Assembly (NCBI GenBank): GCA_038049695.1
Contig: CP142451.1
Span: forward strand, 5,516,001-5,580,000
Origin: Cinnamomum chago
Lineage: Eukaryota; Streptophyta; Magnoliopsida; Laurales; Lauraceae
Reading direction: 5' to 3'
Length of the DNA stretch: 64,000 nt
Of the stretch, positions 1 to 14,100 are shown piece by piece (position 1 is the stretch's first letter; every line of letters starts with the position of its first letter). Both the position numbers and the translations under genes were made by a program. The notes under the pieces were generated by a model. It did no database searches. It was not told the origin of the DNA and was given only the letters and a program-made list of their open reading frames with translations.

Positions 1-340
1 GTTTATAATTTGCTTGTCTCCTTGATAAGTTTGATATGCTTTTTCTTGAGTTATCTGTTTGGGCTATCTTGAATTAATTCTCTTTGATTCAATCTGTGAT
101 GTGATGTACTTTCCTTCGCCATAACCTTCCTGTTAATGACTAATGATTATAAAAATCTCATTCAATTGCATTTTGCATGACTTTTGTGATTCACAATGTA
201 GATCACCTGTCTAGATTATGGTTAATCGTGACATTCCCTATATAATCTATTAATCTGTTTTCTTGTTGAACTTTTCATGGTTACCATTATGGACTCCTGG
301 ATAATCAATTACTTAACCTCTAATATAACATGCTCTGCAG

Positions 341-3300
341 GCCACATATATGAATGTTATCCAGCCATTAGCTGAATTAGAGGCACAACAGTTCCCATTG
401 GTTCAATCATGTGCATTCCAAAAGATGGTATCCCCTTTTGATGATGTGAGGAAGGCCAGTGCTGAGGCTGAGAGAAGAATTGATGCTCATCTTCTGATGT
501 GCAGGTGTTGCATTTTATTATTATTTTTATTACAGTTATGCATACTGTAGCTCTGTGTGTGTGTGTATAGAGAGAGTACAAATGTGAGTGTTCTAGAAAA
601 CCAAAATTGCAGTCAAGGCAAGCAAAGAGGATCCAATTAATGACTGGCATGTTTCTGCCTTCCATTTAGGATATCTGCGAGTCACTCTTTTGTTGTCTTG
701 CAATAACGAAAGCTTCTTGATATATTGTTTTTCATAAAGTTGAAGGTTGCAATTAATGATTAGCATATCTCTGCATTTGGGATAGCTGGGAGTCACTCTT
801 GGACGATTCCTGAATAGTTCCATCAATGTACCCTAAACTAAGAATTCCACCAAGAACCAATTCGGCTGAATATGACCATTGATTATAAATTTTTTACTGT
901 TAAACAATTAAACTGTGAGTTTTGCGTTAGGGGTTAAATTCCCTATTGATCTAGATGAGGTACTAATTACATTAATTCCCTATTGATTTAGATGAGGAAC
1001 TGTTGCATTTTCTCTCTCTTGCTTGGTTTCCATGTCAAGCCCTTGAGCCAGAAACCCTTTATTGAAAAAAAAAAAAAAAAACCAACAGTCCACTAGATAA
1101 CTTCCAAACAAACTAAAAACAGTATGTTTATGATATAATTTGAACAAATCCTAACTCACAGGTCAAACCGATGACATTAGATGTTTAAACTCCCAAGCAC
1201 AACAATAGGTTTTTCTCTTTACAAATCAGAGAAAAATGGTCTTGAATACCCAACCTGCATAGAAGGGGTTGTCGCAACTTTCCTTACAAAAGCTAGGCCA
1301 CCAGGGGTGCCTAGATACTGACATCAGCAAGTATAGGTTCTGAATTCGGCCTTAGGGTTATGACGTCACCAAATCTGAACCCAAAAATCTTCTACAGCGT
1401 TCTCACAAACCCTAGGTAGTCTTTATCTCCTCTTTTGATAACAGACAAATGAAGGGAGGTACCTGTTTTTGGCTATCAAACATTCAAATTCAAGGTCAAC
1501 ATTCAGTCAATGATGAAATTATCTGTGTGACTTGTTTTCTCCTTCGTATCAACACATTATTCATCATGTCTTCTTTAGATGATGGAAATTGATGAGGGTT
1601 GGAGCAAATAATTGATCCAAGGCAACAAAAATCAAACCTGGTGAACTCGCTTGAAGAACTGATGACCTTTGCTATGTTTGGCTAATCTAAACCACTTAAA
1701 AATCTCATTTTTTTGGCCAATCCAAACCCCTAGGGTCTGTCATATGGTAGCCTCGTGCTACCTTGCATGTCTGCTCTGATACCATGTTAAAACATCCGCA
1801 ATAATAGTTCTAGTTTTTTTTTACCATTAAAAAAAGTTTCTAGTTTTTTTTTTTTTTTTTTCCTCGAAGGCCTCGAAAACCTTCATAAGAAAGAAAATGA
1901 GCAGAAGAGAGAGAATTTGGAAGGGGAGAGTTATGGCTGTTATTCCTTTAGGGTTAGACAACCCTTCACATACATAGTTTTACTTTTATTGAAAATTACA
2001 AACCCCACCGCCCGCCCCCCCCCCCTTCAGTTTTCCTTATTTTAGAAAACGTTTCACACCTTTTTAAGTGTGGAAATTTGAATATGAAAATGGTCTCATT
2101 TACACTATACAAGAATCAAAATAGTGGTTGAGGTGGGAGTAGTGGTTGGCCAAAATGCTACATAATGGGTGATATGTAGTAGTCGTTGGCTCGTTGCGAT
2201 GGAGCGTAGTGGTGTGAGTTGCCAGAAAAATTCAATACTCTAGAATATTAGAAAATGTTAGAATTTGATGTTTTTATTCAAAGCGTGATGGCCCCTCGGT
2301 GCATGGAGGTCTTGTATCGCTGGATGATTATAAAATAACAATATTGATCAATTTTTTTCATATGTATTCATGTTGGTTACCTATATGAAGTTAGAAACTA
2401 TTATGCATTTTTGGATTCATAATTCAAATAAGCAATTTAGCACCATTGTGTATAACATTAGATATATAAATTATAACATAATGTTCAAATAAAGTTTAAA
2501 GGCTGAACACTAATGATGAATTAACTTTCATCAAAATAAACAATGTTACTTTTGTTGAGAGTTGATAAAAGAATACCTTTACTAATACCTAAGCAGGTGT
2601 CTACTAGGATATACCTACAAAACAGCCATTGAGATCTTGTCTTTTTTTTTTTTAAAATTTCTTAAAGCATATAAGGTTAGAAGGGGTGTGCAAAACTGTT
2701 GTTTGGAGAGAAGAAGAGAAGAAAGAAGCCCTTCTCTGTGTTTTAAAGAAGATTCAAAGTAGCTGCCAATGCAGGCCACCAGGCCTTTGTAGCAGCCGCT
2801 ACAAGTGAGAGTGGCGATAAATTCAATTTAGCGTAGTGGCAGCTACACTACATAGCGGCTGCTATTTTATTCCATACACCCCATTTTTGCACCTCATTTA
2901 TGCCTGATGTGTAACACAAAAGATATGAATGGGTTTGTAAATGACATTACGTTTTATGCCCTCTAGGGTTTTTTTTTTTTTAATTTTTATATTTTTTTAC
3001 AACAATTCCTTTTATATTAATGTACTTAGTAATTTTATTGTGATCTTTTATTAAGCAAGTTTATGGTTTTGGTTGTTCTTGTGGCTTCAATGGAGCGTCT
3101 CTGTGTCACAGCCATTGAGAATAATGGTCCGGTCGCAAGTTACATACTTGTTCCCTGAAATGAATATGGAAAGACTAGTTTATATTTTTTTTACTGTACT
3201 AAGGAGTGGGTTACCTTAAAATTTATTTGGTTGCATTTATAGTGTAACAGTTGTTTATTTCATGCAAGGTGATCAGCAAGCGTGAGGATGTATATCGTGT

Positions 3301-6300
3301 CGTCAAAGCTGTTGCTGCAAGAGGGGAATGGATAAACCCAGAAAACAAGCATTATGTACAGTGTTTGGTATGTGATATGATAACATTGACACCGTACTTT
3401 TGTAGATTTCTCTGTTAGATCTGGTAAATTAGGATGAAAGACTGATCTATTGCATACATGACAATACTTCCGTTTCAGTAAATTCTCAAAGACAGTTTCT
3501 TAATTTTAAACAATTTATTTATTCTTTTAAATTACTTCGTAATTTTTTTAATTAAAAAAAAATCATTTTGCATCTTTTGGTCCATAAAATGCAATTGTGT
3601 ATGATTGCAAATATGAACATAGTCCTTTTATTTCCATATCTGTGTTTTGATTGCTTTCAATGATTAGAACATTAAAAAAAAGATTGATTTTAATGATTAG
3701 AGGTGCACTATTCTTGTTGTTGGATCCATATGCCTGTCTTGAGGTTCATTTCTTTTTTTGTGGAAAAATCCTTGGGTCTTGCACTGCAACAAATGCATAA
3801 TTTGCATCATTCAGGAAAAAAGGATGCATAGGTTCCAGTCTATGATAAGCATCTGTGGACATGGATACGAGATGAAGGGATAAACCATTGCATTTTCTTC
3901 AGAGGATGACTTAGTTAGATGCCAGCTTTACGATGGCCTAAATTTTATAGATATAAGAGATGGGGCATCAAAATAGAGAGAAACCCGAGGAGGTCTCGAA
4001 TGGTGCTCTCTGTTGTTGGAACCACATCAATAAGCAGAGATGCAAATGGAGTATATATTACAGACATGTACCATACATACCTAAAGTAATGGCAGATCAC
4101 ATGGGTAATTACTAATTTGTACAAGAAGTTGTAAGCATGACGAGAGATTTCAGAGATGAATTTAACAAAATTGTGAAAGAAGACATGTGGCATAGAGTGC
4201 AATCCACTGGATGAAAGGGGTGTTTGTGGGTTGTCCATTTGCCAAAAATCAGTTCAATGGGCTTTTTGTCTGGTCGAAGTCTGGTGGATTATATATGCCA
4301 GGCTGCTGAACAATTCTTTCTTTATCTGGTTGGGCTCCCTATATGCTACCTATTCCTTTGATAGAATCAACCACATTTATCCAACATCACTCTTTGTGTG
4401 AGCTATTCATAAAAGAATATAAATGGAAACTTGTAGAAAATGCACCGTATTAAACTCATAGTGCTAATTAGAGTAGAAAAAATATGGTCCTTCCAATCAA
4501 ATGCATCTTTATTTGTCTGATATGGAAAATGGGAATCTATGTCATGCTTCTCAGAGTTATACAATAATTATTTTTTGTTCAAAATAACAGGTTAGAGATT
4601 TTGAACGGAATGGAATGAGTCTTTCCTTAAGCAAGAGGGAAGAAGTCGAACGATTGAGAACTGAAATTGATGGTCTTAGTATGCGATATATTCAAAATCT
4701 AAATGAGGATGATAGTGTTCTTTACTTAAGTGAGTTTGAGCTGGTTGGGCTGCCTCAGGAGTTCATTAAGGTTAGTTTTGTTTATTCCTTATATTAATTT
4801 GTTTGAGAGATGTATTTGTTTGTTAAATTTAAAATTATGTTTAGGCCTATTCTATTTGCTATTCATATACATTTTAGTTTGTATGTTTTTGTCGACAGAG
4901 ATTTACAATATGTTTCATTATGTTTGAATAATCTGTTAACATTATGAGGATAACCTGTTAAGATCAGTTATGGCTTGATTAGAATTAGATAGATAATTAC
5001 ATTATCCCTAGATTATCTGTTTGAGTTTAGTGTTTTTTCCCTTTTCCAATGCAAGATATCTATTGGTATTATTCCTATTAAAGTGAAATATCCGGATTTG
5101 CACTCACTTTATTTACTTTCTTCAGAGCAAGTTGTGTGTAGTAATGGACTATGCCCATCTAGGCATTTTGGTCTTAGTGGTGAAGTGATTTACATGTCAT
5201 TTTGTGTACATTGTTTGTAATTATATATTTGCTTTGGTTTATAAAAAATTATATATTTGCTTTGATCTGCACCTGAACAATTAATATTGTCTCTTCTTTT
5301 CTCTCTATTTTTATTTTATATTTGTTATGCATGGCTTATTCTTGATTCTCTGTTAATTTATGTACTGATAATTGACTAATTAATGTAATTTTATCCAGAG
5401 CTTAGACAGAGCTGACAATGGTAAATTAAAGATTACACTTAGGAGTCAGCACACTGCTCCAATACTAGAGCATTGCAAGGTAAGTCTTTCTCAGTTTGCT
5501 GGCCTTGGCAGATTTATGTGCTGATGCTCCCCCACCCCACTCCCCAAAGGTTTGCTGGTAACAAGGACACTCTTATCCATGTTGCACATCAGGACACTTA
5601 TAAGTTTCTAATTGAATAGCCCTTAATAATTTTGTTCTTGTATTTGAGTAGCTAACATACATGTTTTCTTATAGATGCATTCTCTCTTTTAAAATTTAAA
5701 TAAATACTTCCAATATACTGTTGAAATATATATTTCAAATTTTTAATGGACATGTTGGTGTGTTGTGCTTCTAAAGTTTGCTTTATCTTTCACCATGCAT
5801 CAATGTGCAATGGCAACAACCATGTCATGTTCAAGTTTTATACGGTTGCCTGAATGGGATGCATGGATGCTCAGATAAGGAACTGATCTCCATGTCTAAT
5901 GGAGTTTGACCTGTAGAAATCCTACCTCAGTGTAGGACGGACCTTTTCTTTTGGGCTGCAAGCACAATGTTTGAATACTCAGTTGCAGTGTTTTTTTTTT
6001 CTCTGTCCTTCTTTCTTTGTATTTACTGGTATCTCAACAATTTATGTTTTTGAGAATCCACCGTACTCGTGTCTTCCTGGATAACTATTCCTCTACTATT
6101 TGGACTTGAAGTGCTTGGTTTTTGCTTGATTCAATTGGATGGTATAGCATTCAAAGTACTATAATATTTGTTGATTGATTAGCTAATTTGTCATCATAAA
6201 AATTTTTGGTTTAACATGTAACAGTGCTCACAAATTTGGATAACTTGTCCAGAAGTATGCTGAGTTGACAATATCGGATTTTCTTGAATACTTAGCTAAG

Positions 6301-8101
6301 TTGGCTTAACAGATTTGATTTATGAAATAAACATTTATAAAGATCACAGCAGAATTGAAGAATTAGAAAATAGTTGAGGAGCTGTGCCTGTAATGTAATG
6401 TATTGTGCTTGGAAAAGGCCAAAAGAACGGTGAAAACTGTTGGAGTTGGTTGTCTAATGTTTTACAATTTCCGACACATATGGTCAGTTGTGGTATTGTT
6501 CTGACTAAGTTAGAAAAGAAATGCACACATTACATAGCTATGATCTAGTAATGGCATCATCCCAACAAAAATGTGTATGCTACATACCTATGACGAAAAC
6601 TGTTTGCTCCAGTTTGTGTATATTTGTGCTGAACGTATGTAAACAATGTGCTTTCTTCAAATACATTCCTATCAAAGTATAATTTTCCAACTATTGCTGT
6701 TTCATTACTTTGTTTCCTTAAATTCAATGCAATCTCCTTTTGTTATATCATAAGTCAAAAGCTTCATCATTGCTCTTCTTTTTATTGTCCTTTTAGAAAA
6801 AAAGGAAAAGAAAAATAATTTTGAAGTTTAAGTGGAGTACATCTTGTTTGTCCACTTTCTCAGATTGCTTTGATGTAATGAAGGTAGGAACCACCAGGAA
6901 GACAGTTGCAGTGGCACAAGGTCAGAGGTGTGGAAAAGATAATTTGCACATCTTAGAAAGCCTGGTAATGTTCCCTTTAAGAGAATGGTCCTTTGTGAGC
7001 TTATTTATTTGTAATAAGGAAATAACTTATTTCTAAAGCTATTTTAATTTATTGATTTCTGCAATTCTTTTCTTAATTCGATGACTTACTGTAGTATTGG
7101 ATGTTGTGAATCTGGAGTCTTGATATCAGAAATCATGATTTGGAAGTGTTTTTTCTGCAGATTGCATCTCATCCTGTATTATTATTGCGCCTCTTAGTCA
7201 ATTTTAAGCTTACACAGTCATTGTCCAAAAACACAACCCGACAAGGCTTGGTTCACTGAGTCGAATTGATTCACCAGTAACATATAGGGACTGGCCAAAA
7301 ACTCACCAAGTGAGCCAAAGATTCTGTGGAGTTGACTATTCTTCACTCACTAGGCTGAGTGGTTTTGATAAAGTTCCATACGAATAAATGGAAGCTATGG
7401 TATCTCAGAATAACTCAAGGGCATAGTATCAAAATAAATATTTCTAGTGACTAATACAGAGTTTAATCCCTAAGAAGAATGCCAAAAAAAAAAGAAGAAG
7501 AAGAAGAAGAAAAAGAAGTAGAAGACGAGGAAGACGAAGAAGAAGAAAAAGAAAGAAAACTCCATTTTTTCATTCATAAACAACATATTTGGCTGTCTCC
7601 CCCCATGTAGGTGCTCTTCCCTTATAAAAAATTGGGACATTCTACTAGCACACAAGAAAAACCTCTTCACACACACATTTTTTTTTTTTTTTTTTTAAAA
7701 CATTGCCTAAACTACTCTTCTCCCTTCCCACTTTCCACTTCCACCCTCTCCCCTCCTAGTCGCCGGCTGGGAGGGAGACCGGTCGGCAGCGGCAGCCCCG
7801 GCCTCTTCCTCCCTCCCCCTATTACCTCTCCCTCCTTCTTCTTCTCCCTCACGCCTCCTGCTGCCATTGAACACCGTTGCTGCCGCCGTCGATTGCCACT
7901 GTTACCACCCTTGTTGTCGTCGATGGCCACCGCCACCACCCGACCACCCCTTCTTCCTCTCCACTTCACTGCCGCCCCATCTCTCTCATTTTCCCCTTTC
8001 TCTTCCATCCTCTCTCACTCCCCCTTGCTGTCCCATGTTGCCGCGCCTTCACCGTCGTCATCGGCGACAATCAGCACCACTGTCGGCCACCACCAAGCTC
8101 T

Positions 8102-8141
<40 letters not shown>

Positions 8142-11100
8142 CCCCCATCTTCCCTCTCTCCCAATGATGCACACATACGGCATGGATACGACAAGGACAC
8201 GTCGTAGACACGGCATGGATACGGATTTTACATATAAAAAGTGAAGTATCGGATACGATACGACACGATACGTTGCCCATTTTGAAGTATACGTGCATCG
8301 TAGCTTTCTCCCATCTCCTTGCTTCCACGTGAATCAGGCCCCCCGTACCCATCTCATTCTCTCTGTTCTTTCTTTCATTCTTTCTTCTTTTTCTCTTTCC
8401 CCTCCTCCTTCTCCGCGAGAGGGAATGGGGTGACTGGGCTGGGTAGGGGGAGGAGGGTGGAAGGGGGAAGGGGGAAGGGGCTGGGTACGTGGAGGGGGTG
8501 GGGTGACTGGGCCGTGGGGAAGGGAAGAGAGGGAGAGGGAGAGGGAGGAGGGTAGTTTAGGCAATTTATTTAAAAAAAAAAAATTATGTGTGAGGAGTTT
8601 TTTCCCGTGTGCCAATAGAATGTCCCTATAAAATGTCACGACCCAAATTCCGGGGTCCTGTCGGATATCCGGATTGTGATAACTTGACAATGTTTACCAT
8701 ACATTTATCAAATAGTTCACATAAGAGTTTTGGCATTTAAATCAAACTATAATTCCAATTAATTTATAAAAGTCAAACAATATCAATAATCTCTGAATGA
8801 TCCAAATTCCTATGTTCTGATTCAAATCAATAATGTACTAAAACATTATATAAATTACTAAACAAAAGCCAATCCATCTATCAATTATTTAAATGTTTCT
8901 CGTTCTCTCCCTTCAGCCACGCATGCCAAAATCTACGTGCCGAACGCCGTCCTGATCTAGCCCACCCACAGTAAGATTACCTGAAGGGGGCAACACAACA
9001 TCAGTATTACTAGTGAATGAATTTTCCTAATTACACAAGCAGCATAAAACATAATATCACATGATCAACATATTTAAATCAATATATTAAATGCCATCAA
9101 AAGTACATACATATATATATCCGTGCCCATGCACATTACCACGCCTCAAAGGCCCATCGTATACATGTATACCGGTCACCAGGACCCTGTCTCATCAGAC
9201 ACGTCCACTAAGGACCAGCCAACTCAATGGCCACTCACGTCCAGTAAGGACCAGCCGCTACAACGGCCTGGACACTAAGTCCAACATCCCACATCTGGGA
9301 TCCCGTGCACAATATCACATAACAACCAGAGTTCATCTTTATTAATAATTTACACAACAGTATTGTGGGACCAGTCCCATATCAGTTCCCATTTTATTAG
9401 TGCCCCACTTCTGATCATAATAGGTGAGGGATGATGTAGGAGTGGCCTACCTTCATAGAAGATTAATCAAGGTGACAGAATCCTACCAATCATTTAAAGA
9501 TAGCCCATAGAGTTTATCATAACTACATGAAAACCTTATTTAATTTGGTGGAAGGGTTATTTGGTAATTACATAACAAGTCTGGGGCTAATCCCCATTCA
9601 CAATTCCATCGAATATGTCTGTATACACAGAAAACCATTACGGCAAGGGACTCACGCCTGAAACACTTTTTAAGCAAAAATCCAGTGGGTCCCACTCAAC
9701 TAAACCAAGATCAGCCCTCTAGGTCATGGTCGACCAAGGGCTGATCTTGTATAATATTTATTGTATTAGCACTCTCTCTCTCTCTTATCTCTTCTATAAT
9801 ATTTATTGTATTAGCACTCTCCCTCTCTTATCTCTTATATATTGTAAGATATGGACGTGCTCATCTAAAAGTTAGAAAATGTATAATACAGAGTTTTATG
9901 ATACTTGTTTAAGGCTGTTAGATTATGATTACGATTGCATATGCTACATAGCAATATTTCTTTTATTTTTCTTAGAGATGCATTCCTCTGTCACCCTTCA
10001 CTTGAAAGGCAGTTTTTTTATTTTTTATTTTAATGATGAGTAATGGTAATTCTATTAAAAAATTAAAAAGAGTAACATATATAAGAACCAAACAGGAGGG
10101 GCAAGAGAAGGCAAAAGAACAACGTAGGTATATAAGTAATATACTATATATTAAAGCAATAGAAAGGCTACAAAATTGTTATAAAAAAAGGCTACAAAAT
10201 GGTGCATCGAACAGAGATATTTATCTTGCCACCACTTCCTTGGCCCAGGAGTCTACCATTCCATTTACCAATCTCCTAACATTCTAGAACACTGCATCAA
10301 TTTGTTTAGATAGAAAATTAGTTTCCTAGAGTAGAAAATGGAGCTTCCATGGTCCCACACCTAAAATAAGATACACCTATGAAATAATGTTGACTGTTAC
10401 CAATGCTTGTATGATGTGCATGGCAACTGCCAAAATGCTAGTGGATGAATTGTGAGATATAGAATCTTATGCCTGTAATACTGGATGACAATAAAGAATC
10501 ATATCTGTACCTTCTGGCTTCTGTCCCTGATTGCCTGTTGATAGACGTTACACATGGTCATGTTATATTGACAACATTTTTTTTTTCCATTACTTGCAAA
10601 CTAGGTTGACAATGATACTTTTGTTTCATTTTCAGATCCATTTACGCCATAAACTTGCTCGGTTGCTTGGTTATTCCAACTATGCTGATTATGCTGTTGA
10701 ACCTAGAATGGCAAAAACACCCGTGAAGGTTTGTGATATTTTATATGGTCCTTGAACGGGATTCCCTTCCCAGTTTTCAAAGTAGTATTTAATAACCTGC
10801 TGCTCATTAGAATACTGGTATAAATTGAAATATCTTTAAATGGTCTTTGCTGTAGAGGTTTCTTCTTGGTCTAGCACACAACAATACCATTAGCACAACC
10901 GTAGGCGTTTAACACTATAAGGATAGTGGAAAGACAAAATTGCATCAATCAATGAGACTGTTGTATTTAGTTGAGAATAGCCGGGCTATTATAGAGTACA
11001 ATAAACCTAGTCATAAGATAAATTTAATTACATCATAACTAGAATCAAACCTAGTCCGAATCACATTATCAATCTAGTCTAATCTAATACATGATAACAT

Positions 11101-14100
11101 TCAAAGGACTAGATTTCACAAAATCGACCTCGAGTCATTGAGAATGGCCAATGGCTATTAATAGAGTACAATAACGAAAACCTTGTTTAAGCTAACTCTG
11201 ATCACATCATAACTATAATCTAACCTAATCTTGATCACATATAAATCAAATCTAATATAATCCTAATATAAATAGAAATATTCATCTAAAAAAACCCAAT
11301 CTTAGTAATCTCTATTATTTGTTGCTTTCCTGTGCAGTCAACTGGCTGTTATAGTCTACCATAACAGTCCACTGTTACTGTCTTGTCTTCCTTTTTCTTT
11401 TCCCCCCCTTTTTTCTTCTCTTGTTCTCCCTTTTTGCCGAGCCTCTTCATCTTTTCTTTTTCTTTTGATACTATTTAGGTCAATCATAATAATGGATGAG
11501 ATGAAGTCAGGAAATATGGGCACTTTTCACTTGAATTTTCAGTTTATGAAGCAAAGGGACTTCTGATTAAGGTGTATGGTAGTTTGTTTGATGCATTGTT
11601 TAAATTTCTGAATTATGAGTATGGTAGTATAGTACTATTCCAACTGGGCCAACTGGGCCCCAAAACAATTCCAAACTATACATTGTATGGACTATTTTGA
11701 TAAAACAGTCCCTTAATTTAGACTGATATCTAAATTTCTGCAAGTTATGGGCCATACCGTTTCAGCCAAGGTGCCAGCCAGTAGCAAACAATCCAGGAGG
11801 CCAGGTCCAATAGTGCATCTCGTGCAATTCCTTACTTTCTTTTATTTTTATTCTTTCCTGTTCTTTTTTAAGTTTAGGGCTTATTGGTAATGTAGTATTC
11901 TAAATTATAGAAGAGAATAGGCTCCTAGCATCAATGTATTATTAGGGTTTCCTTTATTGATTTCTCAATAAAGACTGCAATCATACAGGCTGCCAGAAAT
12001 TGAACTGCTGGATGATTTTTTCATTTACTGAAATTAGCCCCCTTTGGCTTTTGTATATTCTGTGAAGATTGATGAGTTGAGCCTACAACTAAGATCTACA
12101 CAGGTGTCTGTTTTGGCACTTGTTTCTCTTCTCCTTCTTGTTGTTTTCTCTAGTTGCAGTATAGAAAGGCAGCAATTAAGTTTAGCGTTGCAGCCCACTT
12201 TTCCTTTGATTGGGGCGGCATCAAAGATGCAAATGGTGCAACACATATGTGGCCATATCCATAGAGGGAGATGAAGTCGCACTTTCCAATGCTGAACTCT
12301 TTGTTCGAGCATTGAGATCTCTTCACTTTCTGTATTCATTTAGTAGTCATCCCATTACTATCAGGGGCTATATCATTGGATTTTTCTGATTCGGCTGAAT
12401 GGGCCTATGAGGCTGGCCAACCAAATCCCAACGTGTCTACCAGGCGTGCCAAGTATAGGCCACAGGGCATGAAATAAAGCTTATCTTTTACAGCAGTGGA
12501 CAGCCCACCACGACCCGTCATCACCACCATTACCATGATCCCCCCAACAGTAGTGCTAGCCAAAGTGGAATGGTCATGTGTCATTGTAGGAGGTTTGGAC
12601 AATGTTACTTGTTTTCTACTCTCTTCGTTACTGTGGGAGGGTGAACATTTCCTGAAGGTAGGGGCAGATCAAGAATCAGAATCTGTGCGCACAGTCCAGA
12701 TTTGTACCCCCTAGTTGCTCAAATATAAATTGGGCTTCTGACTCTTCCTTTTGTTCCTTTGCGCAACATGGACGTGTGGGTCAACTTAGACTAAGTTCAC
12801 GCCACATCCTCCTGAGTTGTGCATGGTAATCACCTAAAGACAAGCTGCACTGTCTGAACCGTGTCAAGTCCCTTGTCAACTGATAAGTTCTGACATTATT
12901 CTTCTTATGTGCATAGTTTGTAGAAGTGGAATCCCCTCAATTCTTTAGCTGTTCTATAATATCGGAAGCTCGCTGCTGTTGCATCATCCAGATAATTAAG
13001 GATCCAATTCATCATTAAAATCCCCGCTTCTTCCAGTTCACTAGATTTTGGATCATCAATAGTTGGTTCTGTGACGTGTCCATCTATGTATTCAAGTCAT
13101 TTTTTCCCACCAATTGCCATCCCTAAAATTATGAAACCAAATGAAGTTTCTGTCTGCATTTCAACAGCAACATCATTTGCATTTTTTTAGGAAAGGATCT
13201 ACATTTCATTGCTTTTTGTTGTTAATTTAAATGCCTTCGTTTCTCCCTTGCCTATTTCCACAACCTGTCTTCTATTGCCTGCGGCATTATGCCAATATTT
13301 AATGGGTTTTTTTCTTAAGGTGTTTGAATTTTTGGAAGATGTCTCCATTCATTTGACAGAGGTGGCTGCTAGAGAACTTAGTATGCTTAAAGACTTGAAG
13401 GTCAGTTCTGACTTACTGTCATCGTATGTACTGTATTGTTTGTTTACCCATAAAAAAACTGTATTGTTTTGTTTAAGTTATATCTTATTATAATTCTGGA
13501 ATTTTAGAAAAAGGAGGAAGGAGATTCAATTTTTGGAGTTGAAGACCTATTGTACTATATGAGAAGGGCAGAAGAGCAGAAGCTTGGGCTAGATCTTGGA
13601 GTCGTTAAACAATACTTTCCAGTCAGCTTGGTTCTGTCTGGGATTTTCCAGATATGCCAAGATCTTTTTGGTAATAATATGATGCTTGAGTTTGATGCTA
13701 ACTTTACAGTGGTTGTTTGTTAACTGGTTATTATTATTAATCATATACATTAGACAGAACTATCATTTGTTTTTTTTCTTTTTTCTTGGGTTTATTTATC
13801 CCTCTTGTATCAGACATTACTATTTCCTTTTGGCTTATCCAGGCCTTAGATTTGTGGAAATTGAAGAAGCAGATGTTTGGCACAGAGATGTTCGCCTGTT
13901 TTCAGTTTTGGACAGTTCTAATGAGCTGTTGGGTTATTTTTATCTTGATATTTATGCCAGGTCAGCTTCTTGATATGTCTTTAGCTTGTTTTTCCTGGAA
14001 TGCTCACTTCCTATTGTACAAGGAAATGACATGTTTATTATGTAAGCAGAGAAGGAAAATATGGTCACACCTGCGTTATAGCTCTTCAAAATGGATGCAC

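Larger units (their letters stand above)
505..3276 (+). other. Peptidase intron with imperfect duplications, a copia remnant and an hAT derivative
   Basis: This is a gene-free intron. Around 640-790 a segment containing AATTAATGA and GAGTCACTCTT occurs twice, about 115 bp apart. At 945-1010 a roughly 37-bp unit containing AATTCCCTATTGAT is repeated once. The rest is covered by the two mobile-element entries that start at 1772 and 2110. No further coding sequence is recognised. Confidence 0.6.

Noticed and set aside
3269..3276. Alternative acceptor for the second peptidase exon at 3269
   Set aside because: It puts a TGA straight after the junction. The AG ending at 3276 restores the KREDVY family motif.
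7611..8244. Long Ser/Pro-rich open frames on both strands, up to 198 codons
   Set aside because: The sequence is CT-rich low complexity, open in several frames at once and inside a transposon-like element. No domain is seen.
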